Positions 37,923 to 51,683 of a stretch of DNA of 60,000 nucleotides are shown here, in pieces. The position numbers and the translations under genes are program-made. Each line of letters starts with the position of its first letter. The first letter of the stretch is position 1. This DNA comes from Chrysomallon squamiferum (taxonomy: Eukaryota; Mollusca; Gastropoda; Neomphalida; Peltospiridae). The notes under the pieces are model-generated. The model was not told the origin of the DNA and ran no database searches. It was given only the letters and a program-made list of their open reading frames with translations. The stretch lies in NCBI GenBank assembly GCA_012295275.1, contig CM022666.1, forward strand, positions 15,799,272 through 15,859,271, written 5' to 3'.

Positions 37923-38430
37923 AAGAAGGAAACAAAGAAAGAAAAGAAAAAGAAGAAAAAGAACAAAAATATTATTTAAATAAAAACAACATTCTTGCTT
38001 TTCAAACAACTAACACATCTTTATCACCATTCCTTGTTTAACCTTCATTTGACTTCTAACGAGTGTGTAATTTTGTGATGACTTGCATCTCCCTTGGACG
38101 TGAGAGAAAAAGTAAAAAAAAAAAAAGAGTAACAACTAATTTATGGTGCAGGTGTGAGCCTTTTAACCTTGTGCACCTGTCGTCTGCTGATAACACCCTC
38201 CCCCCTGCTTCAAAGCCGTCTGCTTCTGTTAACTAGCAGACGACACACGTTCACGTGTGAACCGGCTGCACTCTGAATTAACTGAGCACGCTGAGAAATT
38301 AACACTTCGCCAGTGAACTTTACTGTCTTTTAATGTTCGAAATGTTTTCTTCTTATTATTATTATAATTTTGTTTTTTTTTTTTTAAATAATTGCTGTGT
38401 ATGTTAACGAATTAGTTTTTGTATATGTAT

Positions 38431-38508
<78 letters not shown>

Positions 38509-38626
38509 GGATTAAATACATACACGTCTGTTGGCTTTCTTTCCAGTTTTGATTGCTTGTTTTAGTAAAACTTCTAACATACTGGTCTGCTCCCAGGACA
38601 AAGAACTTGTACCGATCCTGAATTCT

Positions 38627-38684
<58 letters not shown>

Positions 38685-38975
38685 TGATGATGATTTTTTT
38701 TTTTTAAATATAAGAAAAAAGGTAAAAACAATTTGTAAGATTAGATGTTCTACTAAATCAGTGAACTATTATGACGTCATAATAGTCCGACGTAAAACCT
38801 GTCAGTTTTTCGCAGTAGAAGGTTTACTGAGGTTTGTATATTTGTTATTTTTCGCAGGAACTGTTGTCTTCGTTATTGATTTAAAGTATTTTGTGAATTA
38901 TTTTTCACAACGTTTTCATCCGTTATTTTATGATACTTTTTTTTTTAAGAACAATGATTATCTTTTATTATTATT

Positions 38976-39008
<33 letters not shown>

Positions 39009-39077
39009 AGAGGGACAGAAAGTATTCTAAATGTCTAAGTAGCATTTGTCAGTTCCAACTTATGCATATAAATAAAA

Positions 39078-39109
<32 letters not shown>

Positions 39110-39464
39110 CATATACATATACAACATATATGGAATAAAAGAAAATCAAAAAAGAAAAAGAAAGGAAAAGAAATAACAACTACAGTTACAAAATACGAAT
39201 ATAAAAACGAAACAAATTGAAAACGAAAGTAGCGGAATACCCACTTGAGCTATTGTGAGTTTTAAACGGATAAAGTCCGTAGCTGAGATGAGGTAATATC
39301 TTGTTGCTGGCTATCTGTTCCCGTAGATGACGTATTTCACTCTCCCACACCCTGATGTAACGCAGGGCAAGGTCACTCTGATCGGCCTTGAACTTCTTCA
39401 TTTCGAAGTCTTTCATCTCAGCTGTTGATAGTCTGATTATCTGTAAATGAGAGTTAGTGTCAAT

Positions 39465-39515
<51 letters not shown>

Positions 39516-39591
39516 AATAATAATAAAAACTAATATTATTATTAAATTTTAATGTTGTAAAACTATATAAAAGAATCAAAGAAATTTTATT

Positions 39592-39642
<51 letters not shown>

Positions 39643-40227
39643 TTATTTTATTTTTTTTATTATTTTTTTTTCTTTACAGAACTGAAAATTAACATAAAAT
39701 ATTTTATTATCTTCAATTAATTTAAATATAGCAGGAAAAAAATATATAAATTAAACAAAAAGCAAAAACTAACAAAAAGAAAGATGAAGTTGAGAAGATG
39801 TCAGAGTGAACTTACTATTATACTGGACGGCGTTCCCACTTCTCGTTTTATCATCTCCATATACACCGACATCAGCTGAGACGTCGCCTTTATCTTCTTC
39901 GCGATCTCAGCCTCTCTCCGGGTCCGGAACCGGAACTGGACGATGATGGCTTCCAAAGTCCCGTAACTCCTGTTTTTCAAGTAGTACTTCCCGTCGTAGT
40001 AGTGGTCGTAGTATTCTTTGTCTGAACGCCAGTTGTTTTCTAGAATGTCGAGACTCTTTCTGTAGTACTGCACGTACGCCCGTATCATCGTCTTGTCTGT
40101 GAACGTAAGCTGACTGGCTATTTGAATCTGGGATCGAATCAATGAAAAATCAAATGAAGCAATTTTATTTGTGTGCGAAAGTTTCGTAATACAATGTAAA
40201 TACAAAACAAACGCACATACGACTCTG

Positions 40228-40286
<59 letters not shown>

Positions 40287-40688
40287 CCAAAAGTAGGTTT
40301 AAACAAATTTATTTTAGAATATATATATACACTCAGGTGCTCAAAATGTCCTCCTTCAACACAGACATGCCTAGACACTTCAAGCATATAAACGAGAGAT
40401 ATGTACACTGTATATACGTACGTGCGGACATTCGAAAACATCGCAAACATCTGTCTATCTGTTTTATACTCACCGCAACACAGTCACCATTGTAAAGAAT
40501 TCCTAGAAAAGATGCAGCCTCTCCCCCACACAGACCCAGGTAAGCTATGATGTCATTGGCTGTTGTTATGGGAACATTTCTTGTATCATTCAGTTCACGA
40601 GGTAATGACGTCACTTGTCCCATCTTTTTCAAACTACTGCAAATGGAAATTAATACGTGCGAATGAAGGCTAAAAACAACAACAATGA

Positions 40689-40769
<81 letters not shown>

Positions 40770-41714
40770 ATACTGTCATCTATCTATCTATATATATATA
40801 TTTATAATATATACCCGCGTATTTTGTGTTTCTTTTATTATTATTTTTTTTGTACGCTCATTTTTTCTTATAATGAAAATAAATAAAAATAAAATAAACT
40901 TTTTAAACCTATGAAAAAAAAAAAAAGATAAGCAAAAAGAAAAAAAAGAAGAAGAAGTAATTGAGTAATAATCCATCTACGTCAAAACAACATAAATAAA
41001 GACTATAAGAGTAAGAACGGCTGTAAGTCGAGGTATAGGAATTCTGCCAATTTTCTGACAGTTGTGTCTAATTAATGGACGGTTGACTGAGTTGTGCCAC
41101 TCATAACTAATAATTTCAGCTACAAACAGAACACACTTGAAGTTAGGTGAGCAAGAAAAACCAAGCATAAATGTTCGGTATGCCGTAAACCTTCTGTTAT
41201 TCAGCTGCGTTATTTATATAAAGTTTACTTCTATTTATTTATTTATTTATGTAAGTAATATTATAGGTATTTATAAAAAAAAAAAAAAAAGAGATGAATA
41301 CAGAGAGTGCCTGACAGATAGATCGATATATAAATAAATACAAATAGATTAATTGCTAGACAGACAGACAGACAGATAAAAACTGAGATTAAAAATAAAA
41401 TAAATAAAAGACAGGCTCTGCAAATTCACAAATCGATAACCTATTATTCTGATGAAATGAAAACTACGAATCCATTTTTGTAATTAAAGATGTGTTTGCA
41501 AATAGACAGCCAAATGTAAACTCGGATAAAACTGTCTGTTAAAACTGCTTCCATCACTACATCGGATTTATCACTGAAGAATTTGTTTGCTTTAGAGTCT
41601 AAAGGAATGCTCCAACATTGATGTTATGAAAAGCAAAATAAAAAATTCCTGTTGCTGTTGATATGATGATGATGATGACGATGACAATGACGGTAAAAAT
41701 AATAATAATAATAA

Positions 41715-41745
<31 letters not shown>

Positions 41746-41935
41746 ATATGTACAAAAGACCGTCCATGACATCCCTTTTCCGCTGACTTCAATACGTTTA
41801 AATTAGTCAAACTATGATTACGTCAAACTACTATTACGTCACAAAACATCACGCAAATTATTTTTAGTAAGATTTGATTTACTGCTTTAATATTTAACTT
41901 TGTTTTATCGTATTATGATGATAATGATGACAATC

Positions 41936-42004
<69 letters not shown>

Positions 42005-42356
42005 GCTGTTGTTGATGTTGTTATTATGACTGCTTTAATTAATGTTTTTACTTGGTTTTCTTGTTGTTGCTGATGATGTTAATGCTGAAGGTAAAAATAA
42101 CCAGAACAACAACAACAACAACAGTAACAATAATGAATATAGATAATGTAAAGTACATACCATGCTTGTCTTTCTACGTCAAGTGACTGACGTCCGGTTG
42201 GAACGGACACCTCCCTCCGCGGACACTCGCCCAGGTTTAGAGGTGTAGAAAACTTTCTGATGTACTCGAATGCAGTGATGTCCATCACACCACCAGCCAC
42301 GCTGAAAACAACAAGTAATGATTACATCATCATCAAGAAAAACAAACAGCACTACA

Positions 42357-42393
<37 letters not shown>

Positions 42394-43782
42394 CAAATAA
42401 TAAAATAGTAGTTGTTGTTGTAATAGCAGTAGTAGTAGTAGTAATAATTATATAACATTAGTAGTAACAGTAGTAGTAGTAGTAGTAGAGGTAGTAGTAA
42501 TAATAATAAATATAACAGTAGTAATAGTAGTAGTACTGGTAGTAGTAGTAGTAGTAGTAATAGTAGAAGCAGCAGCAGTAGCAGTAACAATAATAATAAT
42601 AATAATAATGAAGAACAAAACGGAGAAACAAATAAGAAATAATTTAAATATGATAACAGTTAATACGAGATGGTATTTGGCTAAGTAAGCCGCGGCATGA
42701 CGTTGACGCCCTTATTTTCACCCAGTGTGTGTGAAATAACGTGAACACTGTTCCCTGTGAAACATGTAATTTATCAACACAATGTCACAGTGACACCTCG
42801 CTCTGACCTACATCGTCTTGAAACGAGTTTTATTCCAAACACGATTACTGCTACGTCCGTGTGACAGTTCCCTGTTAGAAGCGAGTCCTGAGTTTTACAA
42901 ACTCAGTGTTTGCTTCAGACACGCTAGGTAGCTGGTTCAATTCGTGGTGGAAGCCGCGTTTAGTTATTTTACGTGGCAGTCAGGTTTATGACTGCTATAT
43001 TGTTGGGCGTTTTCATTTTTTTAAATTTTGTTATTTTTTTATTATTATGTTAAATTTGTTTCTTTGCTGCTTTCTCTGTATACTGGTGTGGATGTATGTG
43101 TGTGTGTGTGTGAATATACCTGTTTATTTTCATGTATGTATATGTGTATATTTGATGTAGGTGTGCTTTGTGTATGTGTGAATCTCACAGGGTTTAACTC
43201 TGACATAGTTTTATTTAAGTTGATTATATACTGTAATATATATGGATGTATGTGTAGGTATGTTTGTGTGTTTGTGTGTGCGTGCGCGAATTATATATAA
43301 CTGTGTGTGTGTGTCTGTGAGTGTGTGTGTGTGTTTGACTTTGTGTCTGTGTGAATGTCTGTGTGTGTGTGAGTGAATGTTAGTAAGGACAGTGCGTATT
43401 CTGGAGGTTTTACTGTATAAAAATATAAAAAAAAATAAAACATTTTCTTATCTAAAACTCTGCAGCCACAGCGATCTCACGTTACAGTTATTTTCAAATA
43501 ATGATAACTCGATCCTTTAACAATAATTACATAGAAACAAACACTAATTACGAGGATGTGTCACGTGACCTGTGAAGCAGAATAACAGATAAGAACGACG
43601 CGCTCTGTAACAAATAACTTTCTATCCTATTTCAGCCGCGGTATTCATCAGTTTTATTACACCGTGAAGGCGCAGTGATTATCACACTCATCATCATCAT
43701 CATCATTATAATCATCATTATCATATCATCATCATCATTATCATCATCGTCATTATTATTATTATTGTTATTGTTATTGTTA

Positions 43783-43837
<55 letters not shown>

Positions 43838-44428
43838 ATTTTATTTCCCATCCCTGTGTTATAAAATCAAGTTAGTGTCACAACTGTTTTTTTTTTTATT
43901 GGTTTTGGGTTTGTTTGTTTGTTTTTTTATTGGTTTTGGGTTTGTTTGTTTGTTTTTTTATTGGTTTTGGGTTTGTTTGTTTGTTTTTTTATTGGTTTTG
44001 GGTTTGTTTGTTTGTTTTTTCACAGGGTGAGGTTTTCTTGTTGTTCTGGTTTTTCAAATAGTTTAAAGTTTTGTTGTTGTTTTTTAAAATTGATTTACGT
44101 TTTATTTCCCATCCCTGAGTTATAAACCAAACAATTCTGGTTAGATATATGAGAAGCAACACGCAGTAAAAACTATACAAACTGAAATTTGCGTAACTGA
44201 GATGTTTTCAAAGATGTCAAAGTACGTGCCGTCAGTTGTGTCTCATTTTGATACAGGTGAATGAATGAATGGGTAAACCAGATAGGCAGCAGGTTGATAG
44301 GTACATAGGTAGGTAGGTAGGTAGGTAAGTAGGAATTCACTCACTCTGCTTACCTGAATAGTTGCTGTAGTATACGTTTGTGGATATGGGAAAACATATT
44401 TATTTGTGTACGCCTGTACGCTTTTATA

Positions 44429-44478
<50 letters not shown>

Positions 44479-45558
44479 TATATATATATATATATATATA
44501 TAGATGTAGATATATAGATATGTATGTATGTATGTTCGTATTATTTGTAACAGACGTGAACAAACGTATAAACGTTTTGTCCATATATATATATATATAT
44601 ATATATAAACGTTTTGTAAATATATATATATAGATATATATACGTTTATCCATATATATATATTATATATATATAACAAATGTGACCTGATGCCTAAATA
44701 TATATGTATATATGTACATATATGTAAACGTTTTGTCCATATATAGATATATTATATATATAACAAATGTGAGCTAATGCCTTAATATATATGTATATAT
44801 GTACATATATGGTTTTGTGTGATTTTTATTGTTCTTTCATGAGTATGCGTGTCTTTCCGCGAACATCTGCATCACGTTTAACCAAATAAATTCATGTTCG
44901 GAAAAGAAAAAAAAAACTGTTATCAGAACACATTGATACTCGCTTCCAGTCTTTTCTTCTTTGCTAAAGAAATCACCATAAAACGAGAGAAGAAATTCGC
45001 AGACACGGTGATAACGAGAACACTGCACAAGCACTGGCTTTGAGTTCACTTGTTTTAAAACTGCCAACATTATCACGTAATTGCGAAATCCCCAGCGAAA
45101 GATCCAGCGTGAATGTTGTTAGAGGAAGGGAAAAAAAAAAAAAAAAAAAACCCAGTAATTGATTTTCACGGAATTCCTGATACCCTGTTGTTTAATGTGT
45201 GATTCATTTGATGTTTAGTTCTAGATTAGATTAACACGCGGGTTACACAGTGTAACGTGCGCACTTTACTGTACGTGTAAATCAGATATAGGATTTGGCA
45301 GATACGTGCGTTCATTTCACAGAGAGAAGCGAACAAGCAGTCACTCTGCCTTCATAGTTGTATATTAATTTTATACAGACGCACACAACAAGTATATTAT
45401 ATTAATAAATAAGTGTATCCTTTTATAGCTTGCAAACACACACAAGACACATAAAATGACATATTATTCACCAAAAACTTGGGGTACTGTGTAGAATTCA
45501 CTTTGTATCTTACACGTTTCATAAGTTTTGCTGTTGGCGATACGAACGGATGTCTGTC

Positions 45559-45640
<82 letters not shown>

Positions 45641-48600
45641 TCTCCCTCTCTCTCTGTCTCTCTGACTCTCTCTCTCTCTCATACACCCCGTACCCCGACC
45701 CCCACAGCCACACATACACACAAAAAAATGACCCCTAAATTCACCTCCCTAAGAAACACAAACAAGTACACATTGTATTTATATACGGTACTGTCTCGCT
45801 AAATCTACAGGTATTTTACTATTCTATAAATTATTTGTTTCTACGGTTTTTTTTTCTTGAAGCAAATCAGTCGCGAGCTGCTTCATTACGCATGTCAGGA
45901 AAAAAAAAGACATGAAAATAAAATACACAAAAATCTTTTATTTATCTTTTCTGCAAAATTAAATGAGCCTGGTCGGAAATAGGGAAAAAAAAAAAAAAAA
46001 GACATGAAAACTTTATATATCAAAAGATTTATTTATCTTTTTCGAAAAGACAAAAGTTTTTTTAAGAGAGAATGACTTCTTTTTTTTTTTTTGGAAGAAA
46101 CAAGTCAGAAACCAAAGAAAGAAAGTCCAAGTAAAAACATAAACTTTAAAATATTATTATTATTATTATTTTCATTATTATTATTATTAGTAGTAGTGGT
46201 AGTATTATTAGTAGTATTAGTATTATATTTCTGTTAGTATTTATTTATATATGTACGTGTATATATATATAGTGAAAGCTCTTATGTAATCCTTAACCTC
46301 ATTATTAAAGCTATAATTCCTTTTCATTGCATACCTAACCCGACACTTGTACATTTTTTTTTATCAACAATAGATTTATGTGTAGGCACGGCAAAATTTC
46401 AGGTGTGGTTTTTCATATTTTAATTTTTTTTTACTTCTTTTCTTTTTTTTTTTTCAATTAGTTTCGGAAGGCGAGCTGGTTTCCGCTTGGCCTATTTAAA
46501 GTGACTGTGTCTGTCGTTCAAAGGATATTCTGACATAGGTGGCGCTATTGTTGTTCTCCCACGCAAAGAGGTTTTCCTCTTCCAAAGAAGGAAGAAAGAT
46601 TTGTTGTGACCCGAACAATGATTAAATTTCCGATGAGTCGGAGCGGGTCTAGAGAGGGGGGTCCAAGAGAGGCTCGGGCCGCCCCCCCCGCCCCCCGCTT
46701 TCTGGCAGAAAAGCTGACTCCGCCTCAGATGAGATACAAATGTCTTTATTAAGACTGCTCAACGATTTTTCACTTACTTTGGAAACGCGCATGCGTATTT
46801 AAATATCTACATATCTTCGTGCAATTACGAAAGAGTGAGAAAAAATCAATATTTAAAGAAATTTAAGGTCAAATGTGATAGATAGAAAAGTTGCTGAATA
46901 TGTTTTTGTCAATGAGTGTGTACGTGTGTACATATGTGTATGTGTATGTGTGTGAATGAATATATTTGTGTTTATATATATATGTGTATGTATATATGTG
47001 TGTGTGTGTGTGAGTATGTATGTATGCTTGTTTGTATGTATGCACGTATGTATGTAAGTAAGTTTATATAAGTATTACGTATGTATGTGTATGTAAATGG
47101 ACATGTACAGTAATTCTCACGCATACATTTCTAGTTTATCTTCGTAAACGGAATAAAGGTTATCGTGAAAATATATATTTCTCACACACCGTTTGTTGCC
47201 ATCGCAATGAAATGTCGGAAGTGCTGTTGTAGCGATAACAATTTAGAGCACATCTGTTACAAATTGAGATAACTCTATCTACACCTCCAGCGTCATAACC
47301 TACGTTTATTATATATATTTTGTTTATTCTTACTATTAACACAGAATCGAGCCTCAAGAAACACAGACCAGATTTCATTCACAGCGCACTTCGCTGAAAT
47401 GTGCGCAGTGATAAAGCGTCAAAGAGTTATACGCTTCTTCCGGTCACGTGATCAAGACGACCGCGCCCGTTCTGCGAGTGATACGTGACTGGATCGATGA
47501 ATGAATAGATGAATACACGAGAATATTGTTAAAATTTTGTTAAACGAAAACGTTGGTGTCTTTTAACATTAGTTTTACCTACTACCTCTACTACTGCTGC
47601 TATCTCAACTTCTGCTTGTACTACTATCATTTCTGCTGCTACGACTACCACCATTACTACTACTACTATTTCTACTATTCCTACTGCAACTACTACTACT
47701 ACTACTAATTCATTCTACTACAACTATTACTTTTACTGCTAATAGTACTTAATTCATGTACTAGTAATAATGTATCAACAACAACAACGACAACAAAATA
47801 ATAATAATAATTATAACAATAATAATAACAACAACAATAACAATGATAACAATTAATAATAAGTGATTGCTTGCTCTCGATACATAAAATACAGTATGAA
47901 TTCACATCTTTTGTTTGCAAAAAATAGTTGTATTCGTTTTTGACTTGCAGTCTTCACTAGAATAACGTTATCTGCTGGTTCAGTTAACCTAATAAACAGG
48001 ACTCCACTAACAACTAAGTCAACGTTCAGTTCTCAACAGGACAACTACACTGCAGCACTAATATCTAAGTTAATGTAAAGCAGGTGGCACTAATACTGAA
48101 CATAAATATCGCAGAACTGAATACGTACGGAGACAAAGTAAAACTTTAGTGAGCAGGATACCAGTAATTAGATTATCGTAAAACCGGGCGACTGCTGCCC
48201 TCATGAGCAGGATCTGAGTATTACGATGTCAAAGCTGCCTGAGCAGGATCGTGGACGCAGATACGATTAACGTTACGTGTATGGTGAGCAGGATAGGAGT
48301 AACGCGTGAGTCAGTGTAAATGTCGGTGAGCAGGTAATGTTTATTAACGCTAGGATAGTAATAAACGAGAAACGATAAAAAGTTGGCGAGACGGTAATAG
48401 AATTAATCACAGGTAAATCTTAAGCAGGATTAACTGAATTAACATGACGGTCAGCCTAACTGCAACGATTGTTAATGATCACATTCTAGTTTCGTCATCG
48501 TAATTGATAATTTATTTTATCTACGACTCTGTCCATGTTTCTGTCAGTCCTAATTGATAATTAATCACCAGACATGTGTTTTTCGTTAATTTAAACAGCA

Positions 48601-49078
48601 TGTTGTAGATTAACACCGCAAGAATCGCTGGAATCTTCTGCTGCAGCCTTGAACGACTAATACACCGCAGAAATGCATGTCTGAAAGCTCATAAATACCC
48701 ACATGCACGGCACATGCACACGTGTTTTACATTACCGTGCATTTCAAATAAACGTGCGTGTATCTGGTGGCAGGCAGCGACTCGACAGAGCTAAGAATAA
48801 TAAACCAAATATTCCTGTTTATTTTTTTCTAATCAATCAGCTCCATCTTTTATTCTGTTATCTTTATCACCAACTTCATCTTTGGCACTAATGTCATTAC
48901 CATCATCGTCGTCGCGTGTACGTTGTCATAGTTACAACAACCACCAGCTTTATCATTATCACCATCATCATCATCATCATCGTCATTAATATCAGCAAGA
49001 TTTATAATAATTATATCATCCAAGTTAGCTATCAGAAAACGAGTTACATATTTTATTGATAATATCTGATGTTTTTTG

Positions 49079-49126
<48 letters not shown>

Positions 49127-49275
49127 TTAATTATCTTTTTTTATGTGAATGTTAGTGTAAAATAAGATTGCATAGATAAATCGCACAGATTCGCTCATAA
49201 ACCATTACAACGCATTCAGTACACACATACACCTAACACAACACACACACACACACACACACAACAGACCCAACT

Positions 49276-49314
<39 letters not shown>

Positions 49315-50937
49315 ACTCTCTCACACATACAAACAACAAACAGCCATAAACATATGAATGCGCGACAAAAATAAACATACAGTGCTATTTTTAGACTGTT
49401 ATTATATGTGTAACAACGATGTAGGATCGGTAATAAAAGGCATAACTGTTGCTGACCCGTGGAAAAACGAAACAGCGAGAGAACGCCACAAGATTATCAA
49501 ATTAGAAAACACGTCACACATCTGAATGTGACTCAGTCGAACCCGATCACCCGACGTGTGTGTGTTTTGTGTCACTGTGTCTGCCTGCGAGAATGACACA
49601 CAATCACAGGACGGTGTGGGGGAGGTGCATTCAGTGGAGGGGGGAGTACGACGTCTAACCTTTCTAACAGAGAACGGTCGAATTTCAGTTCCTTATAGCT
49701 GAACCGATTTCACCATTATTACTGTCACCCTCCCCCACAGCCCCGCCGCGCAGGACAATGACGTCACCCGTTTTGTGAAATATTTCATCCATCCCTCGCA
49801 GACGATTTATTTTTTAATAATCATGTTCTCGGTATATTTCTTTGATAAAGTTAACTAATAATGAAGGCGTTTACCCCTTTTTTTCTAAAATCCTGTACCC
49901 ACTCCCTTCTTTTTTTCGAACATTTTAACCACAACTGATCAAGTCCAACCTTTTTTTTAATTGCTGTACCCGCCCTGTCCTCTTGATAAGTTAACTAAAA
50001 ATTCCTTATCAACCCCCTTTTTTTTTTTTATATCATGATGTATCTGCACCTGTAAATGTTAATTACTAATTATATCACTTCTTTCTTTCCTATCATAAAT
50101 CCTAAACCTGCTTCTCTGTCTCCGTAACAAATATTAATTAGAAATAAAAGTGATTATCCTAATTTCTCAAATCTTTAATCTTTCCCTCACTTCTGTATGG
50201 TAAATTGTTAACTGAAAGTTACTGTATCTAACCTTTTCCATTCCGATTTTTTAAAATTAAATATTCCTGGTATGGTTCTAAGGCCCCTAACTATAATATA
50301 TATATAAACAAAAAACCACAAATAATTCTAAGTAAAAATCATGGCCCCAGCCCCATCTTTTTGATAGCTAGGACCGCCACGGCTTCTAAGAAAAATGCTT
50401 CTAAAATTTGGCAAGAGGCAATCAGTACGATCTGTACACAGACTAAGTACATATTTAATTTAACGAGGTATTCCCCACTTGCATGTGTAATACAAATACA
50501 TTAAGCATCGACATGTTTTATAATTATCTCCTTGAGCAGTTTTCAGTATAGTGCACGGAACAGTGTGTACTTGTGAATATAAAGTAAAACTCACGTACTT
50601 GTGTATGTTTGTGTACGTGCGTCTGTATGTGTGTATATATATATATATGTCTATAGATGTATATGTATGTATATATCAACACACATATATGGATTGATAT
50701 ATACATATATACACATATACATCTATATATATATACACACAAACACACACACACATGGATTGATATATACATACATATACATATATACATATATACATAT
50801 ACATACATATACATATATACATATACATACATATACATATATATATATACATACATATACATATATACATATACATATAGACAGAGCGATAGATAGATAG
50901 ATAAACAGATACAAATTGTAAGCCAAGTTGTATTCGT

Positions 50938-51030
<93 letters not shown>

Positions 51031-51616
51031 AAGTTTATACAGAAATAGAGAAAAAGAATGCGATATAGAGATTGACACAAATCGAGTGAGAGAGAGATAG
51101 ACAGCAAAAGAGAAATAACATAAGAACTACAAACGTATACAAACGTATATGAACAACATGTAAATGTCAGTTTAACTGTGACTTATCATTATTTAGAATA
51201 CGGCGAACCGTGAACATAGACTGTCCTACATTACACGATAGACCGGCAACTAGCTTTACGCCATAAAAACATAAATATTTTTCATTCCTCGCAAAGCACA
51301 AGAGATAAGAATCACATTTCACAAACTCGACTACTACGAGCGTAATCCCATTCATGGGTAAATAATGATTTTAGCTGCAGTTAAATCCAGTGTACAGGTA
51401 TACATTTCTCTACCTGTACGTAGGCGTTTGTTCCCATTGAAAATATCATAAAAATAGACTGTAACATAATAAATAATAAGAATAAAAACATAAAAAATAA
51501 ACGAGAAGAAAGAAAAACGCTGATTATATCATTCATGTTCTCTTCTCAACGCGATTTATACAGATTTACTAACGTTCAGTAATAATAATAATTATAATAA
51601 TGATAAAGATGATAGT

Positions 51617-51683
<67 letters not shown>

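Noticed and set aside
42925-42945. B-box-like GGTTCAATTCG
   Set aside because: No matching A-box or stem structure around it.
50524-51078. 184-codon open frame on the minus strand
   Set aside because: Made of GA and TATACA repeat translation.
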